The notes: generated by a model from the sequence alone, not told the origin. A stretch of DNA of 64,000 nt from Rhodobacter xanthinilyticus (GCF_001856665.1 NZ_CP017781.1:3054001-3118000); one strand, 5' to 3'. Positions 24,597-34,211 are shown, numbered from the stretch's first letter. Program-made: numbers and translations.

Positions 24597-27458
24597 TCAA
24601 TGCGCCTCGGCCCAGCTCGCCCCCTCGCCGCCATCGACGACAAGCGGCACGGAGAGGCGGACCGCCGGGTCGGCGGCGCCTTCCATCACGCGGCGGGCGG
24701 TCTCGATCAGCGCGCCGGTGGCACCCGCCTCGACCTCGAAGATCAGTTCGTCATGGACCTGCAGGAGCATCTTGGCGGGCAGGCCCGCGATCGCCTCGGG
24801 CATGCGCACCATCGCGCGGCGGATCACATCTGCCGCCGCGCCCTGGATCGGCGCGTTGATCGCGGCGCGTTTGGCAAAGCCTGCGCCGGGGCCTTTGGCG
24901 TTGATCTCGGGGGTGTGGATGCGCCGGCCGAACAGGGTCTCGACGTAACCGTGTTCTTTCGCGAAGGCGATGGTGTCGTCCATGTAGCGCCGGATGCCGG
25001 GGAAGCGCTCGAAATAGCGGTCGATGAAGCCCTGCGCCTCGGCGCGCGGGATACGCAGGTTGCGCGCGAGCCCGAAGCCCGAGATCCCGTAGATCACCCC
25101 GAAATTGATCGCCTTGGCCTGGCGGCGGACACCCGGGTCCATCCCCTCGACCGGCACGCCGAACATCTCCGAGGCGGTCATCGCGTGGATGTCGACGCCC
25201 TGGCGGAAGGCCTCTTTCATCTCCGGCAGATCGGCGACATGGGCGAGGATGCGCAACTCGATCTGGCTGTAATCGAGCGAGACGATCCGCATCCCCGGCC
25301 CCGCGACAAAGGCCTCGCGGATGCGGCGGCCCTCCTCGGAGCGCACCGGGATGTTTTGCAGGTTCGGGTCGGTCGAGGCGAGGCGCCCGGTGTTCGCCCC
25401 GGCGATCGAATAGGAGGTGTGCACCCGCCCGGTCTCGGGGTTGAGATGGCCCTGCAGCGCGTCGGTATAGGTCGATTTCAGCTTCGAGATCGCGCGCCAG
25501 TCGAGCACCGCCGAGGCGAGCCGCGCCGCCACCGGCTGGCCCTCCATCGTGGTGATATCCTCGAGCACATCGGCGCCGGTGCCATAGGCGCCGGTCTTGC
25601 CCTTCTGCCCGCCGGGCACGCCCATCTGGTCGAACAGGATCTCGCCGAGCTGCTTGGGCGAGCCCACGTTGAAGGGCTGGCCCGCGATCTCGGCGATCTC
25701 GGCCTCGAGCCCGGCCATCTTCTGCGCGAAAGCGTTCGACATCCGCGCGAGCACCGAGGTATCGACGCGCACCCCCGCCATCTCCATCTCGGCGAGCACC
25801 GGCACGAGCGGCCGCTCCTCGGTCTCATAGATCGTCGTGGCGCGCGCGGGTGCGAGCATCGGGCGGAACCGGCGCCACAGCCGCAGCGTGATATCGGCAT
25901 CCTCCGCGGCATAGGCGACGGCCTTATCCACCGGCACGCGGTCGAAGGTGATCTGGCTCTTGCCCGAGCCGATCAGCTCCTTGATCGGGATCGGCCGGTG
26001 GTCGAGATAGCGCTCGGAGAGCTCGTCCATCCCGTGCCCATGCAGCCCCGAGAACATCGCATAGCTCATCAGCATCGTATCATCGAAGGGCGCGACGCGG
26101 ATGCCGTGGCGGGCGAGGATCTTCAGATCATATTTCATGTTCTGGCCGATCTTGAGGACACTGTCGTCCTCGAGCACGGGCTTGAGAAGCGCGAGCGCCT
26201 CCTCCATCGGCATCTGCCCGGGCGCGAGCTCGGCCGAGCCGAAGAGATCGTCGCCCCCCGCGCGATGGCCCAGCGGGATATAGGCCGCGCGGCCGGGCGC
26301 GAGCGCAAGCGACACCCCCACCAGCTCGGCGCGCATCTCATCGAGCGAGGTGGTCTCGGTATCGACGGCGAGCACGCCCTCCGCCCGCGCCGCCTCGAGC
26401 CAGCGGGCGAGCTCCTCGCGCGTCGAAATCGCGGTATAGGCGGCGGTGTCGAACGGCGCCTCGGGCGCAGCGACCGGCGCGGCGGGCGCGGCCGGGGCCG
26501 CCCCCCGCGCCCAGCGCTCGGCGGCATCGGCCCCGCCGCCCGGCGCGATCGCGGGCAAGGTCGGCGCCGCCACGCCGAATTTATCCGCCACCCGCTTCGT
26601 CAGCGTGCGGAACTCCATCTCATTGAGGAAGTTCATCAGCACCTCGGGCTCCGGGTCGCGGATCTCGAGACTGTCGAGCGCCACCGGCAGCGGCGCGTGA
26701 TCCTCGAGCGTGACGAGCCGTTTCGAGACCCGGATCTGCTCGGCGAAGTCGATCAGGGTCTGGCGGCGCTTGGGCTGCTTGATCTCCTCGGCGCGCGCAA
26801 GCAGGGTCTCGAGATCGCCGTATTCGTTGATCAAAAGCGCCGCGGTCTTCAGCCCGATCCCCGGCGCGCCGGGCACGTTATCGACCGAATCACCCGCCAG
26901 CGCCTGCACATCGATCACCCGCTCGGGCCCGACGCCGAATTTCTCGACCACCTCATCGGGGCCGATCACCTTGTTCTTCATCGCGTCGAGCATCTCGACG
27001 CCGCCGCCGACGAGCTGCATCAGATCCTTGTCCGACGAGATGATCGTGACCCGCCCGCCGGCCTCGCGGGCCTCGCGCGCGAGCGTGGCGATGATGTCAT
27101 CGGCCTCGAACCCCTCGGTCTCGAGACAGGGCAGGTTGAAGGCGCGCGTGGCCTCGCGGGTCAGCGGGAACTGCGGGCGCAGATCCTCGGGCGCAGGCGG
27201 GCGGTTGGCCTTGTAGGCGGGGTAGATCTCGTTGCGGAAGGTCTTGGAACTATGGTCGAAAATCACCGCCGCATGGGTCGGCGCATCGGGGCCGGACGCG
27301 TCCTCGATATATTTGAAGAGCATGTTGGCAAAGCCCGCGACCGCGCCCACCGGCAGGCCATCGGATTTGCGCGTCAGCGGCGGCAGCGCGTGATAGGCGC
27401 GGAAGATGAAGGCCGAACCGTCGATCAGATGCAGGTGACAGCCTTTGCCAAACGCCAT
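24597..27458 (-). CDS. polA: DNA polymerase I
   Basis: 953 residues from the ATG at 27458, which has CGGAGGG eleven bases before it. Three domains are present. The 5-prime exonuclease (1-300) has HLIDGSAFIFRAYHALPPL and ALAGDSVDNVPGAPGIGLKTA. The 3-prime proofreading exonuclease has DTETTSLDEM with its acidic pair, NMKYDLKIL and YAAEDADITLRLW, so proofreading looks intact. The polymerase has SLDYSQIELRILAH (motif A), RRQAKAINFGVIYGISGFG (O-helix) and QVHDELIFEV (motif C). It fills gaps in repair and removes Okazaki primers. Confidence 0.97.
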   Translation of the reverse strand: MAFGKGCHLHLIDGSAFIFRAYHALPPLTRKSDGLPVGAVAGFANMLFKYIEDASGPDAPTHAAVIFDHSSKTFRNEIYPAYKANRPPAPEDLRPQFPLTREATRAFNLPCLETEGFEADDIIATLAREAREAGGRVTIISSDKDLMQLVGGGVEMLDAMKNKVIGPDEVVEKFGVGPERVIDVQALAGDSVDNVPGAPGIGLKTAALLINEYGDLETLLARAEEIKQPKRRQTLIDFAEQIRVSKRLVTLEDHAPLPVALDSLEIRDPEPEVLMNFLNEMEFRTLTKRVADKFGVAAPTLPAIAPGGGADAAERWARGAAPAAPAAPVAAPEAPFDTAAYTAISTREELARWLEAARAEGVLAVDTETTSLDEMRAELVGVSLALAPGRAAYIPLGHRAGGDDLFGSAELAPGQMPMEEALALLKPVLEDDSVLKIGQNMKYDLKILARHGIRVAPFDDTMLMSYAMFSGLHGHGMDELSERYLDHRPIPIKELIGSGKSQITFDRVPVDKAVAYAAEDADITLRLWRRFRPMLAPARATTIYETEERPLVPVLAEMEMAGVRVDTSVLARMSNAFAQKMAGLEAEIAEIAGQPFNVGSPKQLGEILFDQMGVPGGQKGKTGAYGTGADVLEDITTMEGQPVAARLASAVLDWRAISKLKSTYTDALQGHLNPETGRVHTSYSIAGANTGRLASTDPNLQNIPVRSEEGRRIREAFVAGPGMRIVSLDYSQIELRILAHVADLPEMKEAFRQGVDIHAMTASEMFGVPVEGMDPGVRRQAKAINFGVIYGISGFGLARNLRIPRAEAQGFIDRYFERFPGIRRYMDDTIAFAKEHGYVETLFGRRIHTPEINAKGPGAGFAKRAAINAPIQGAAADVIRRAMVRMPEAIAGLPAKMLLQVHDELIFEVEAGATGALIETARRVMEGAADPAVRLSVPLVVDGGEGASWAEAH

Positions 27459-27528
27459 GGGACCCTCCGTTGCCGTGACGGTTCGTTGTGCCACAGCCGC
27501 GCGGGCGCGAAAACCCGAAAGGGCAATG

Positions 27529-27551
27529 AAAAAGGCGGCCCGAAGGCCGCC
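27529..27551 (-). terminator. terminator of the NDUFS6-like gene
   Basis: Stem GGCGGCC (27534-27540) and GGCCGCC (27545-27551) with loop CGAA. On the minus strand a run of five T follows. It lies 22 bases past the stop of the zinc protein gene. Confidence 0.75.
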
Positions 27552-27573
27552 CCGCGCGCGCGATCAGCGCCGC

Positions 27574-27759
27574 TCAGTGGTCATCATGCGCGTGATCGCG
27601 GTCGATGACGAATTTCTTGTCGCAATAGGGGCATTCGACCTCGCCGCTGTCATGCGGGATGGTCAGATAGACGCGCGGATGGCCGAGCGCGCCTTCGCCG
27701 CCGTCGCAGGCGACTTTCCAGGTGGTCACGACTTGGGTCTCGGGGGCGGCAAGGCTCAT
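27574..27759 (-). CDS. zinc-finger (zf-CHCC) protein, NDUFS6-like
   Basis: 61 residues from the ATG at 27759. The core is [17 protein letters not shown] then [15 protein letters not shown]: one Cys, one His and a C-P-Y-C pair, the CHCC zinc-binding pattern of the C-terminal domain of NDUFS6, an accessory subunit of mitochondrial complex I. Alphaproteobacterial homologues are known; the Paracoccus denitrificans complex I contains one. A His/Asp-rich tail (DRDHAHDDH) follows. It probably assists or is part of NADH:quinone oxidoreductase. Upstream starts would add a basic tail with no family support. Confidence 0.83.
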   Translation of the reverse strand: MSLAAPETQVVTTWKVACDGGEGALGHPRVYLTIPHDSGEVECPYCDKKFVIDRDHAHDDH

Positions 27760-27863
27760 GGGCTGGCTCCGGCTGGCGATGCGGCGCGGCTGCGCCATTT
27801 GGCCGCGCATATTAGCGATTGGGGCGCACGGGGCAAGAGCCCCCGCGCGCCCCGGCAAGGGGC

Positions 27864-28244
27864 TCAACCGCGGCCGAGCATCCGGCCGAGGTTGCGCCCG
27901 GCGAGGATATGGAGGTGGAAATGCGGCACTTCCTGCACGCCGTTCTCGCCCGAATTGGTGATCGCGCGGAACCCCGCGCCGCCATGGCCGGGCTCGATGC
28001 CGAGCACTTTGCAGACCTGCCCCGCGGTGCGGTAGAAATCGACGATCTCGGCCTCGGGGGCTTCGTTGATGAAGTGATCGAAGGTCACATAAGGCCCCTT
28101 CGGGATCACCAGCACATGATCGGGCGCTTGCGGCGCGATATCGCGGAAAGCGAGCGTGTGATCGGTCTCGAGAACCGTGTTGTTCGGGATCTCGCCGCGC
28201 AGGATGCGCGCGAAAATATTGCTCGGATCATAGACATAGGCCAC
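27864..28244 (-). CDS. HIT family hydrolase (HinT-like)
   Basis: 126 residues from the GTG at 28244, chosen because AGGAGA lies six bases upstream; a TTG at 28259 would overlap the upstream gene. The histidine triad [11 protein letters not shown] and the N-terminal [14 protein letters not shown] are typical of the HinT/PKCI branch, which hydrolyses purine nucleoside phosphoramidates. The middle segment [17 protein letters not shown] is also conserved. It is cytoplasmic. It follows the GT14 gene with almost no gap, so it is probably co-transcribed with it. Confidence 0.92.
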   Translation of the reverse strand: MAYVYDPSNIFARILRGEIPNNTVLETDHTLAFRDIAPQAPDHVLVIPKGPYVTFDHFINEAPEAEIVDFYRTAGQVCKVLGIEPGHGGAGFRAITNSGENGVQEVPHFHLHILAGRNLGRMLGRG

Positions 28245-28255
28245 GGCAGGTCTCC

Positions 28256-29830
28256 TCAATCGACGAACAGATAATCGGTCGCCATGATCTCGCGCGCAAG
28301 CCCCTCGTCGATGCCGAGAAACCGCGCGAGCGCCGCGCCATTGGCCTCGACCGAGGCACTCTGGCGGATACGCTCGAATTTCGGGAATTCCGCGTCGCGG
28401 ATCCGGTCGCTCTCGAACTTCAGATCATAGCGGATCGTCGGCAAGAGCTGGTCGATCACCTCGCGCGGGGTCTCGGCGCCGGCGAGGCCGACCCGCTGGG
28501 CATGGCCGATCAGATAATCATCGGTGAAGTCACATTCGATCTCGAGGATCCGCGCCTCGGCCTTGTCGCCGGTGAAATCCTGCATCAAGTCGAAAGCCGC
28601 CGGATCGAGACAGAGGATCAGCCGCTCGTCCTTGAAATGGTCGTAGAGCATCCGCAGGAGCGCGCGGCGATGGCGGTTGCGCTTCTCGACGGTGCGCTCG
28701 ATGCCGCCCAGATCGGGCAAGCCGCCCTCCTCGTTGAAGAGATATTCGACCGCCGGCAGATCGGTGCGCGCGCGGATCTGGTCGACGAGACGTTTGGCGA
28801 CATGCCATTTCTTGCAGACAAGGATGAAGAGCTGCCGGCCGCGGCCGAGGCTCGATTCGGTCTCCCAAAAGCGCGGCGCGAACCGCCGCCCGATGCGCCC
28901 GCGCCCGGAGAGGAAGGTGAACAGCGCCCGCCCCTCGTTCGAGCGCGGAAAGGCCACGCCCCGCTCGCCCCACAAGAGCCCGAGCCGCGCCTTCAGCTCC
29001 GCCGCATCCGGGCTGATCTTGCGCGCGAAGAGGAAATCCTGCGCGAGCAGCAGGTCGTAATGGTCGTTGTAGAAGGTCACCGGCATCCCGTAATCGGTGA
29101 ACATCAGGAAGGTCAGCGTGCGGGTGCGGATCTCGCGCTCGGGCACGACATGGCGCACGATGGTCTGGAAAAACGTCTCGTCGGGGATCCAGGTGGTGCG
29201 GAAGAACCGCATCACATCGGGCCGCTCGCGGCAGAAATCGAGCACCCATTCGACCGTGCGCCGGCGCAGGCACCACCATTGCGAGCCGATCATCATCTGG
29301 ATGTCCTCAGGCACCCGACGCGCGAGCCCCAGGGCGCGCTGCAGCTCCATGCTCTTGTAAAACAACCATTTCCGCCCGCGTTCGTTGAACCAGTGGCGGT
29401 AGATCAGCCGCTCCTCCTTGATCCCGGTCTTGATCCAGTCGGAGGCGAAGAAATCGAAGCTCTCGATATAGTCGACATCCTCGCGCTCGAGGAACTCATG
29501 GGCGTATTCGGCGGTCTTGATCTGCATGCAATCGCCCGAGAGCATGTAGAAATGCGTCGCATCCGGGAAGGCCTCGACCGCGGCCTTGACCGCCTCGAGC
29601 GTCGCGCCGACGAGGCTCCACTCCCCCCAGCCGCATTTCAGCCGCTTCCGGGCAAAGGCCACCGAGGGGTTCGAGTCGAGCGCATCGCGGATGCGCGCGT
29701 AATCGGCCGCCTTCGCCCGCGCATCGAAATGAATCGCGACATAATCGCCCGTTGCCGTCAGCCGCTCCGCCTGTTTGATGATCCCGTCAGGGTCCTTGTG
29801 GGTCAGCAAGATGAAGGCGATTTTTGCCAT
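28256..29830 (-). CDS. GT14 (core-2 branching) glycosyltransferase with C-terminal extension
   Basis: 524 residues. The N-terminal 260 residues match the Branch family (GT14, beta-1,6-N-acetylglucosaminyl or xylosyltransferase): IAFILLTHKDPDGI, the ARKRLKCGWGEWSLVGATLEAV segment, HFYMLSGDCMQIK, and GSQWWCLRRRTVEWVLDF with WIPDETFFQTI. The C-terminal half (from about 300) carries a kinase-like nucleotide segment pattern (GRGRQLFILVCKKWHVAKRLVDQI) and probably corresponds to the DUF5928-type extension found with this enzyme in Rhodobacteraceae. There is no signal peptide, so it acts in the cytoplasm. It is divergent from a sulfotransferase; a joint role in a sulfated surface glycan is inference. 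Confidence 0.75.
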   Translation of the reverse strand: MAKIAFILLTHKDPDGIIKQAERLTATGDYVAIHFDARAKAADYARIRDALDSNPSVAFARKRLKCGWGEWSLVGATLEAVKAAVEAFPDATHFYMLSGDCMQIKTAEYAHEFLEREDVDYIESFDFFASDWIKTGIKEERLIYRHWFNERGRKWLFYKSMELQRALGLARRVPEDIQMMIGSQWWCLRRRTVEWVLDFCRERPDVMRFFRTTWIPDETFFQTIVRHVVPEREIRTRTLTFLMFTDYGMPVTFYNDHYDLLLAQDFLFARKISPDAAELKARLGLLWGERGVAFPRSNEGRALFTFLSGRGRIGRRFAPRFWETESSLGRGRQLFILVCKKWHVAKRLVDQIRARTDLPAVEYLFNEEGGLPDLGGIERTVEKRNRHRRALLRMLYDHFKDERLILCLDPAAFDLMQDFTGDKAEARILEIECDFTDDYLIGHAQRVGLAGAETPREVIDQLLPTIRYDLKFESDRIRDAEFPKFERIRQSASVEANGAALARFLGIDEGLAREIMATDYLFVD

Positions 29831-29978
29831 ATCGGAAACAAGCCGGGGTCTGGTTCAGTCATTATCTGCCTTGATAGCGTCAAAGGACGTTGAAATGACA
29901 GAGGTTCTTTGATTTTTAGGATGTAATTATTACGCTGCGGTTTCGATCCGGGGGCGCGGCGATAACGGAGGCTGATAA

Positions 29979-30797
29979 ATGGGTTTTCCCGGCACGTGGA
30001 TGACCGAGAGCGAGAGCATGGTCTATCGGGTCGTCCCGAAATGCGCCTGCTCCTCGATCGGGCAGATCATGTTCTATTCCGATCACGGTCGTTTCTTTGA
30101 TGGCGACATTCACGACTCGACCGCGGGGCTGCACAAATGGTCCCAGGCCGAGAGCCAGAAACCGATCGAGCAGAATGTGAAGGGCCACAAGAGCTACGCC
30201 TTCACCTGCGTGCGCAACCCCTACGGCCGGATCCTGAGCTCGTTCTTCGACAAGATCGCCGGCATCCAGCGCAACGGCAAACGCTACCGCGGCAACCTCG
30301 TGCCGCAGCTCGTGCAGAAATACGGCATCGAGGTCGGCAGCCCCGAGGACGGGTTCGACTTCGACCAGATCAAATCCTTCCGCCGCTTCCTGCTCTTCGC
30401 GCGCGACACCATCCGCTGGCGCCGCCCGATGGAGCCCGATATCCACTGGTCCGCAATGTCGGGCCATATCTCGACCTTCATCGTCAACGGCGGGCGCTAC
30501 GACAACATCTTCTTCACCGAGAAGTTCAACGACGGCATGCAATCGGTCCTCGATCATGTGAAGACCCCGGTGCCGGTCGATATCAAGGCGATCCCGAAGT
30601 TCAACGAATCCGAGGGCCATGGCCCGAAGCGCATCCACAAGATCTCGGAGTATTTCGACGATCTCTCGCGCCATCTTGTGTGGGAAATCTACAAGAAGGA
30701 TTTCCAGCTCTTCAAATACGACTTCGACGACCCGGACAACAAGATGCCGACCGGCGAAGTCGATCTCGACGAAGTCCACGCCAAACTCGGGAACTGA
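29979..30797 (+). CDS. sulfotransferase family protein
   Basis: 272 residues with AACGGAGG upstream. The 5-prime phosphosulfate-binding loop is VVPKCACSSIGQIMFYS, of the type seen in carbohydrate sulfotransferases (P-K-x-A-C-T/S-S). The 3-prime phosphate-binding segment is FTCVRNPYGRILSSFFDKI. It would move sulfate from PAPS to a sugar or other hydroxyl acceptor. The upstream region is lower in GC than its surroundings. It is divergent from the GT14 gene, with a 148-base shared promoter region, and convergent with panC across a palindromic repeat. Confidence 0.85.
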   Translation: MGFPGTWMTESESMVYRVVPKCACSSIGQIMFYSDHGRFFDGDIHDSTAGLHKWSQAESQKPIEQNVKGHKSYAFTCVRNPYGRILSSFFDKIAGIQRNGKRYRGNLVPQLVQKYGIEVGSPEDGFDFDQIKSFRRFLLFARDTIRWRRPMEPDIHWSAMSGHISTFIVNGGRYDNIFFTEKFNDGMQSVLDHVKTPVPVDIKAIPKFNESEGHGPKRIHKISEYFDDLSRHLVWEIYKKDFQLFKYDFDDPDNKMPTGEVDLDEVHAKLGN

Positions 30798-30854
30798 GGC
30801 GCCTTTTGCACCCGCGCAGGGGGGCCTTCCGCCCCCCTCTGCCTCCGGCATTCA

Positions 30855-30957
30855 CCCCCCGAGGATATTTCCGCATCGTTGAAATCAGGCTTTGCGCTTC
30901 AATGATGTCCAAATATCCCGGGGGTGAGCCCGGAACGGGCGAGGGGGCAGCGCCCCC
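30855..30957. repeat. palindromic intergenic repeat, ATATTT variant (copy B)
   Basis: Left arm 30855-30883 (CCCCCCGAGGATATTT to CATCGTTGAA); right arm 30898-30927 (TTCAATGATG to AAATATCCCGGGGG). A second hairpin GGGGGC-AGC-GCCCCC follows at 30943-30957. It fills the gap between the convergent sulfotransferase and panC genes and probably terminates both. Confidence 0.78.
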
Positions 30958-30966
30958 AGCCCCGGC

Positions 30967-31806
30967 TCACACCGCGATATTGTCGATCAGGCGCACATCG
31001 CCGAGCCAGGCCGCGACCAGCATCCGCGCGGGCTCGGCAAGATCTGCCGCCGGGCGCAGCCCCTCTGCGGTGCGCAGATCAAGATATTCGACCTCCCGGA
31101 AGCCAGCCTCGAGGATCTCGGCCTGAGCATCGAGAAGCGCGCCCTGCACGCTCACGCCCGCGCGCATCCGCGCCGCCGCCGCCTGCATGATCGCATGAAG
31201 CGCCGGCGCCTGCGCGCGCTCCGCCTCGGTCAGGCGCACGTTGCGCGACGACATCGCCAGCCCGTCGGCCTCGCGGATCGTCGGGCAGCCGATGATCCGC
31301 ACAGGGATGTTGAGATCCGCCACCAGCCGGCGCACCACCTGCAGCTGTTGCCAATCCTTCTCGCCGAAGAACGCCCGCCCCGCCTGGGTCATGCCGAAGA
31401 GCTTGGCCACCACCGTCGCCACCCCGTCGAAATGGCCCGGCCGGAACGCGCCCTCCAGCGGTTCGGAAACCCCCGCGACCGAGATCTTGGTCGAGAAGCC
31501 GTCGGGGTAGACCTCATCCACCCCCGGCGCGAAGAGCACATCCACCCCCTCGGCCTCGAGCATCGCGAGATCGTGGGCCTCGTCGCGCGGATATTTCTCG
31601 AGATCGGAGGCGTTGTTGAACTGCATCGGGTTGACGAAGATCGTCACGATCACCCGGTCCGACTGTTTGCGCGCCTCGCGCACGAGGCTCATATGCCCGT
31701 CATGCAGCGCCCCCATCGTCGGCACCACCCCGACCAGCATCCCCGAGCGCTTCCACGCCGCAACCTTGTCGCGCAGCTCCGCCGAGGAGCGGATCACCTG
31801 CGTCAT
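30967..31806 (-). CDS. panC: pantothenate synthetase (pantoate--beta-alanine ligase)
   Basis: 279 residues. It condenses pantoate and beta-alanine with ATP in the last step of pantothenate synthesis. [19 protein letters not shown] carries the HIGH-like nucleotidyl motif (H-D-G-H). [35 protein letters not shown] and the KMSKS-like [10 protein letters not shown] are all family hallmarks. Cytoplasmic. Its start overlaps the panB stop by four bases (ATGA), so panB and panC form an operon. Confidence 0.97.
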   Translation of the reverse strand: MTQVIRSSAELRDKVAAWKRSGMLVGVVPTMGALHDGHMSLVREARKQSDRVIVTIFVNPMQFNNASDLEKYPRDEAHDLAMLEAEGVDVLFAPGVDEVYPDGFSTKISVAGVSEPLEGAFRPGHFDGVATVVAKLFGMTQAGRAFFGEKDWQQLQVVRRLVADLNIPVRIIGCPTIREADGLAMSSRNVRLTEAERAQAPALHAIMQAAAARMRAGVSVQGALLDAQAEILEAGFREVEYLDLRTAEGLRPAADLAEPARMLVAAWLGDVRLIDNIAV

Positions 31807-32627
31807 TTCTTCACCTCGTCGGCAAACACATGTTCGGGCGCCGGGAAGCTGCGCGCGCGCACCTCGGCCGCATAGGCCGCGATCGCCGCCGCCCCCGCCT
31901 CGCCCAAGTTGCCGAACCGCTTGACGAATTTCGGCTTGAACGCGGTGAAGAGGCCGAGCATGTCATCGACCACCAGCACCTGCCCGTCGCAGCCCGCCGA
32001 GGCGCCGATGCCCACCGTGGGGATCGCGATCTCCGCGGTGATCCGGTCGGCCAAACTCGCCGGCACCTTCTCGAGCACCACCGCAAAGGCCCCAGCCTTC
32101 GCCACCGCCTGCGCATCGCGCACCAGCCGCGCGCCATCGTCGCCGCGCCCCTGCACCTTGTAGCCGCCAAACACGTTGACCGATTGCGGCGTCAGCCCGA
32201 TATGCGCCATCACCGGGATCCCGCGCGCCACCAAAAACGCGATCGTCTCGGCCATGTGCTGCCCGCCCTCGAGCTTCACCGCCCCCGCGCCGGTCTCCGC
32301 CATCAGCCGCGCCGCGTTGCGAAACGCCTGCGCCGGGCTCTCCTCATAGCTCCCGAACGGCATGTCGATCACCAGACACGCCTGGGCGAGCCCGCGCGCC
32401 ACCGCCTGCCCGTGCAGGATCATCATCTCCATCGTGACGCCCAGCGTCGAGGGCAGCCCATGCAGCACCATGCCCACCGAATCGCCCACCAGGACGACAT
32501 CGACCTCGGCGTCCATCATCCGCGCCATGGGGGTGGTGTAAGCGGTCAGGCAGACGATCGGGGCCTGCCCCTTCATCGCCGCAATATCCGACGGCATCTT
32601 CTGCCGCGTGGTTCCGGTAGCGCTCAT
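31803..32627 (-). CDS. panB: 3-methyl-2-oxobutanoate hydroxymethyltransferase
   Basis: 274 residues from the ATG at 32627, which has GGAGATTGCG upstream; an earlier ATG would add a basic tail. It makes ketopantoate from alpha-ketoisovalerate and methylene-tetrahydrofolate. [23 protein letters not shown] holds the metal Asp, [20 protein letters not shown] is the second conserved block, and [22 protein letters not shown] the C-terminal signature. It leads the panBC operon. Confidence 0.97.
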   Translation of the reverse strand: MSATGTTRQKMPSDIAAMKGQAPIVCLTAYTTPMARMMDAEVDVVLVGDSVGMVLHGLPSTLGVTMEMMILHGQAVARGLAQACLVIDMPFGSYEESPAQAFRNAARLMAETGAGAVKLEGGQHMAETIAFLVARGIPVMAHIGLTPQSVNVFGGYKVQGRGDDGARLVRDAQAVAKAGAFAVVLEKVPASLADRITAEIAIPTVGIGASAGCDGQVLVVDDMLGLFTAFKPKFVKRFGNLGEAGAAAIAAYAAEVRARSFPAPEHVFADEVKK

Positions 32628-32736
32628 CGCAATCTCCTTCTCCCTTGCCCGTCTCCTAGCCCTCCGCGCGCGGAAATGCAAAGATAACTATGCCGCGCCG
32701 CGGCACCCCGAGGGAGAATGCCGCCACGTTTCCCCC

Positions 32737-32780
32737 TTCAATGATGCCCAAATATCCCGGGGTCCGGGGCGGCGCCCCGG
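32737..32780 (+). repeat. half copy of the ATATTT palindromic repeat (copy C)
   Basis: Only the right arm is present: TTCAATGATGCCCAAATATCC, then CCGGGG. It is followed by GGGGC-GGC-GCCCC, the accompanying GC palindrome. It lies between panB and the divergent cupin gene, 25 bases before the cupin start, so it cannot be a simple terminator here. Confidence 0.65.
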
Positions 32781-32803
32781 CTCTCACCACCCAAAAGGAC
32801 GAT

Positions 32804-33145
32804 ATGCTTCTCGAAAAACTCGAAATCGGCGCCATCGAGCCCGAAATCACCCGCCCCGAGCCCGAAACCCTGGTCTCGGGCGACCCGCTGCACACCACCT
32901 GGAACCTCGAGGACGACGCCGGCCTCTATTGCGGGATCTGGACCTCGACCCCGGGCAAATGGCGCGTCACCATGACCGAATGGGAATATTGCCGCATCCA
33001 TGAGGGCCGCGCGGTGATCGAGGGCGATGACGGCTCCCGCCTCGAGGTCGGCGCGGGCGATTCCTTCGTGATGCGCTCGGGCTTCACCGGCACCTGGGAG
33101 GTGCTGGAGACGATCCGCAAGGATTACGTCATCCTCTACCGATGA
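32804..33145 (+). CDS. cupin domain-containing protein (DUF861 type)
   Basis: 113 residues from the ATG at 32804 (AAAGGACGAT upstream). A single small cupin barrel of the (S)-ureidoglycine-type cupin_3 family: GIWTSTPGKWRVTMTEWEYCRIHEGRAVIEGDDGS then GDSFVMRSGFTGTWEVLETIRKDYV. No typical double-His metal motif is seen; the Glu and Tyr at TEWEYCRI are the conserved residues of this branch. Substrate unknown. Followed by a strong hairpin at 33153. Confidence 0.85.
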   Translation: MLLEKLEIGAIEPEITRPEPETLVSGDPLHTTWNLEDDAGLYCGIWTSTPGKWRVTMTEWEYCRIHEGRAVIEGDDGSRLEVGAGDSFVMRSGFTGTWEVLETIRKDYVILYR

Positions 33146-33150
33146 AAGCA

Positions 33151-33175
33151 AAGGCCCGGGCGCCGGCCCGGGCCT
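33151..33175. terminator. shared hairpin between cupin and L,D-transpeptidase genes
   Basis: Arms GGCCCGGG (33153-33160) and CCCGGGCC (33167-33174), loop CGCCGG, between convergent stop codons. The flanking A and T runs are short, so termination strength is uncertain. Confidence 0.6.
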
Positions 33176-33181
33176 CTCGTC

Positions 33182-34102
33182 TCAATTCGCGCCGATCAAC
33201 AGCGCCTCGCGCTCTTCAGCACTTTTCGTCGGGTCGTAGGGCACCGGGGTCTTGCCCGCGGCCGTGGCCTCCGCCGCCGCCACCGCGGCCGCATGCGATT
33301 GCGCCTCGGCCACCGCCGGGTCGACGATCTGCCCCGCCTCCCAAGCCGCCTGATCAGCCGCAATCGCGGCGGTATCGGTCGCGGGCACGAGATAGCCGGT
33401 GTGCAGCTCGACCATCTCGCCCTCGAGCTCGAGGCTCTCGGAGAGCGTGCGCACCTTCACCGGCGTGCCCAGATCCATCTCGTCATAGAGGTCGATGATG
33501 TCCTGGTTGAACAGCCGGATGCAGCCCGCCGAGGTCGCCCGCCCGATCGAGCTCGGGTCCATCGTGCCATGGATGCGATACATCGTGTCGCGCCCGCCGC
33601 GGTAGAGGTAGAGCGCGCGCGCACCGAGCGGGTTGTCGAGCCCGCCCTTCAGCCCGCCCGCGAGCGGCCCGTAGAGATCGGGGTCGTTGCGCACCATGTT
33701 CTTGGTCGGCGTCCAGGAGGGGTATTGCTCCTTGCGGCGCACGGTGGCGCTGCCCTTGAAACCCTTGCCCGCCTTGCCGACCGCCACGCCAAAGCGCATC
33801 GCGCGGCCGGGCTCGACGACATGGTAGAGATAGCGCGCATAGGGGTCGACAACGATCGTGCCCGCGCGCTCGGGGCCGTTGTAATCGACCCATTGGCGGC
33901 GGTTGTGATCGTTGAGATAGGCCGGGCTCACCGCCGGGATGGTGATATCGCCATCGGGGCGGGCCTGATATTCGGCCGGGATATTGGCGGTGCTCGGCGT
34001 CGCGGTGGGCGCGGTCTGCGGCGCGCCACAGGCGGCGAGCGCGACAGCGAGGGCGGACACAAGAAGAGCGGGGCGCAAAACGCGCAAAACGGGTCGGATC
34101 AC
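33182..34102 (-). CDS. L,D-transpeptidase (YkuD) lipoprotein
   Basis: 306 residues starting at GTG 34102, with AAGGAT upstream. A lipoprotein signal ends at LAACG (Cys 25), so the protein is membrane-anchored in the periplasm. The YkuD catalytic motif is RIHGTMDPSSIGRATSAGCIRL, with His and Cys in H-x-T and S-A-G-C-I-R. It probably makes 3-3 cross-links in peptidoglycan or attaches lipoproteins. The C-terminal 90 residues are Ala-rich and end in PTKSAEEREALL. Located downstream of the phytase-like gene after a terminator hairpin. Confidence 0.93.
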   Translation of the reverse strand: MIRPVLRVLRPALLVSALAVALAACGAPQTAPTATPSTANIPAEYQARPDGDITIPAVSPAYLNDHNRRQWVDYNGPERAGTIVVDPYARYLYHVVEPGRAMRFGVAVGKAGKGFKGSATVRRKEQYPSWTPTKNMVRNDPDLYGPLAGGLKGGLDNPLGARALYLYRGGRDTMYRIHGTMDPSSIGRATSAGCIRLFNQDIIDLYDEMDLGTPVKVRTLSESLELEGEMVELHTGYLVPATDTAAIAADQAAWEAGQIVDPAVAEAQSHAAAVAAAEATAAGKTPVPYDPTKSAEEREALLIGAN

Positions 34103-34211
34103 GGGGCAGCATCCTTGGCAACGTCACCGGGCCGAGCAACTGGCCCTTTCACGCATCTGCCCAAGCCCGCGCGCCCGCGTCAAGATGCCCGGGGCCTTGC
34201 GGCCCCCGAGC

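Noticed and set aside
29869-29882. TTGA-TAGCG-TCAA as an FNR box near the GT14 gene
   Set aside because: The half-sites are separated by five rather than six bases, and no second feature supports it.
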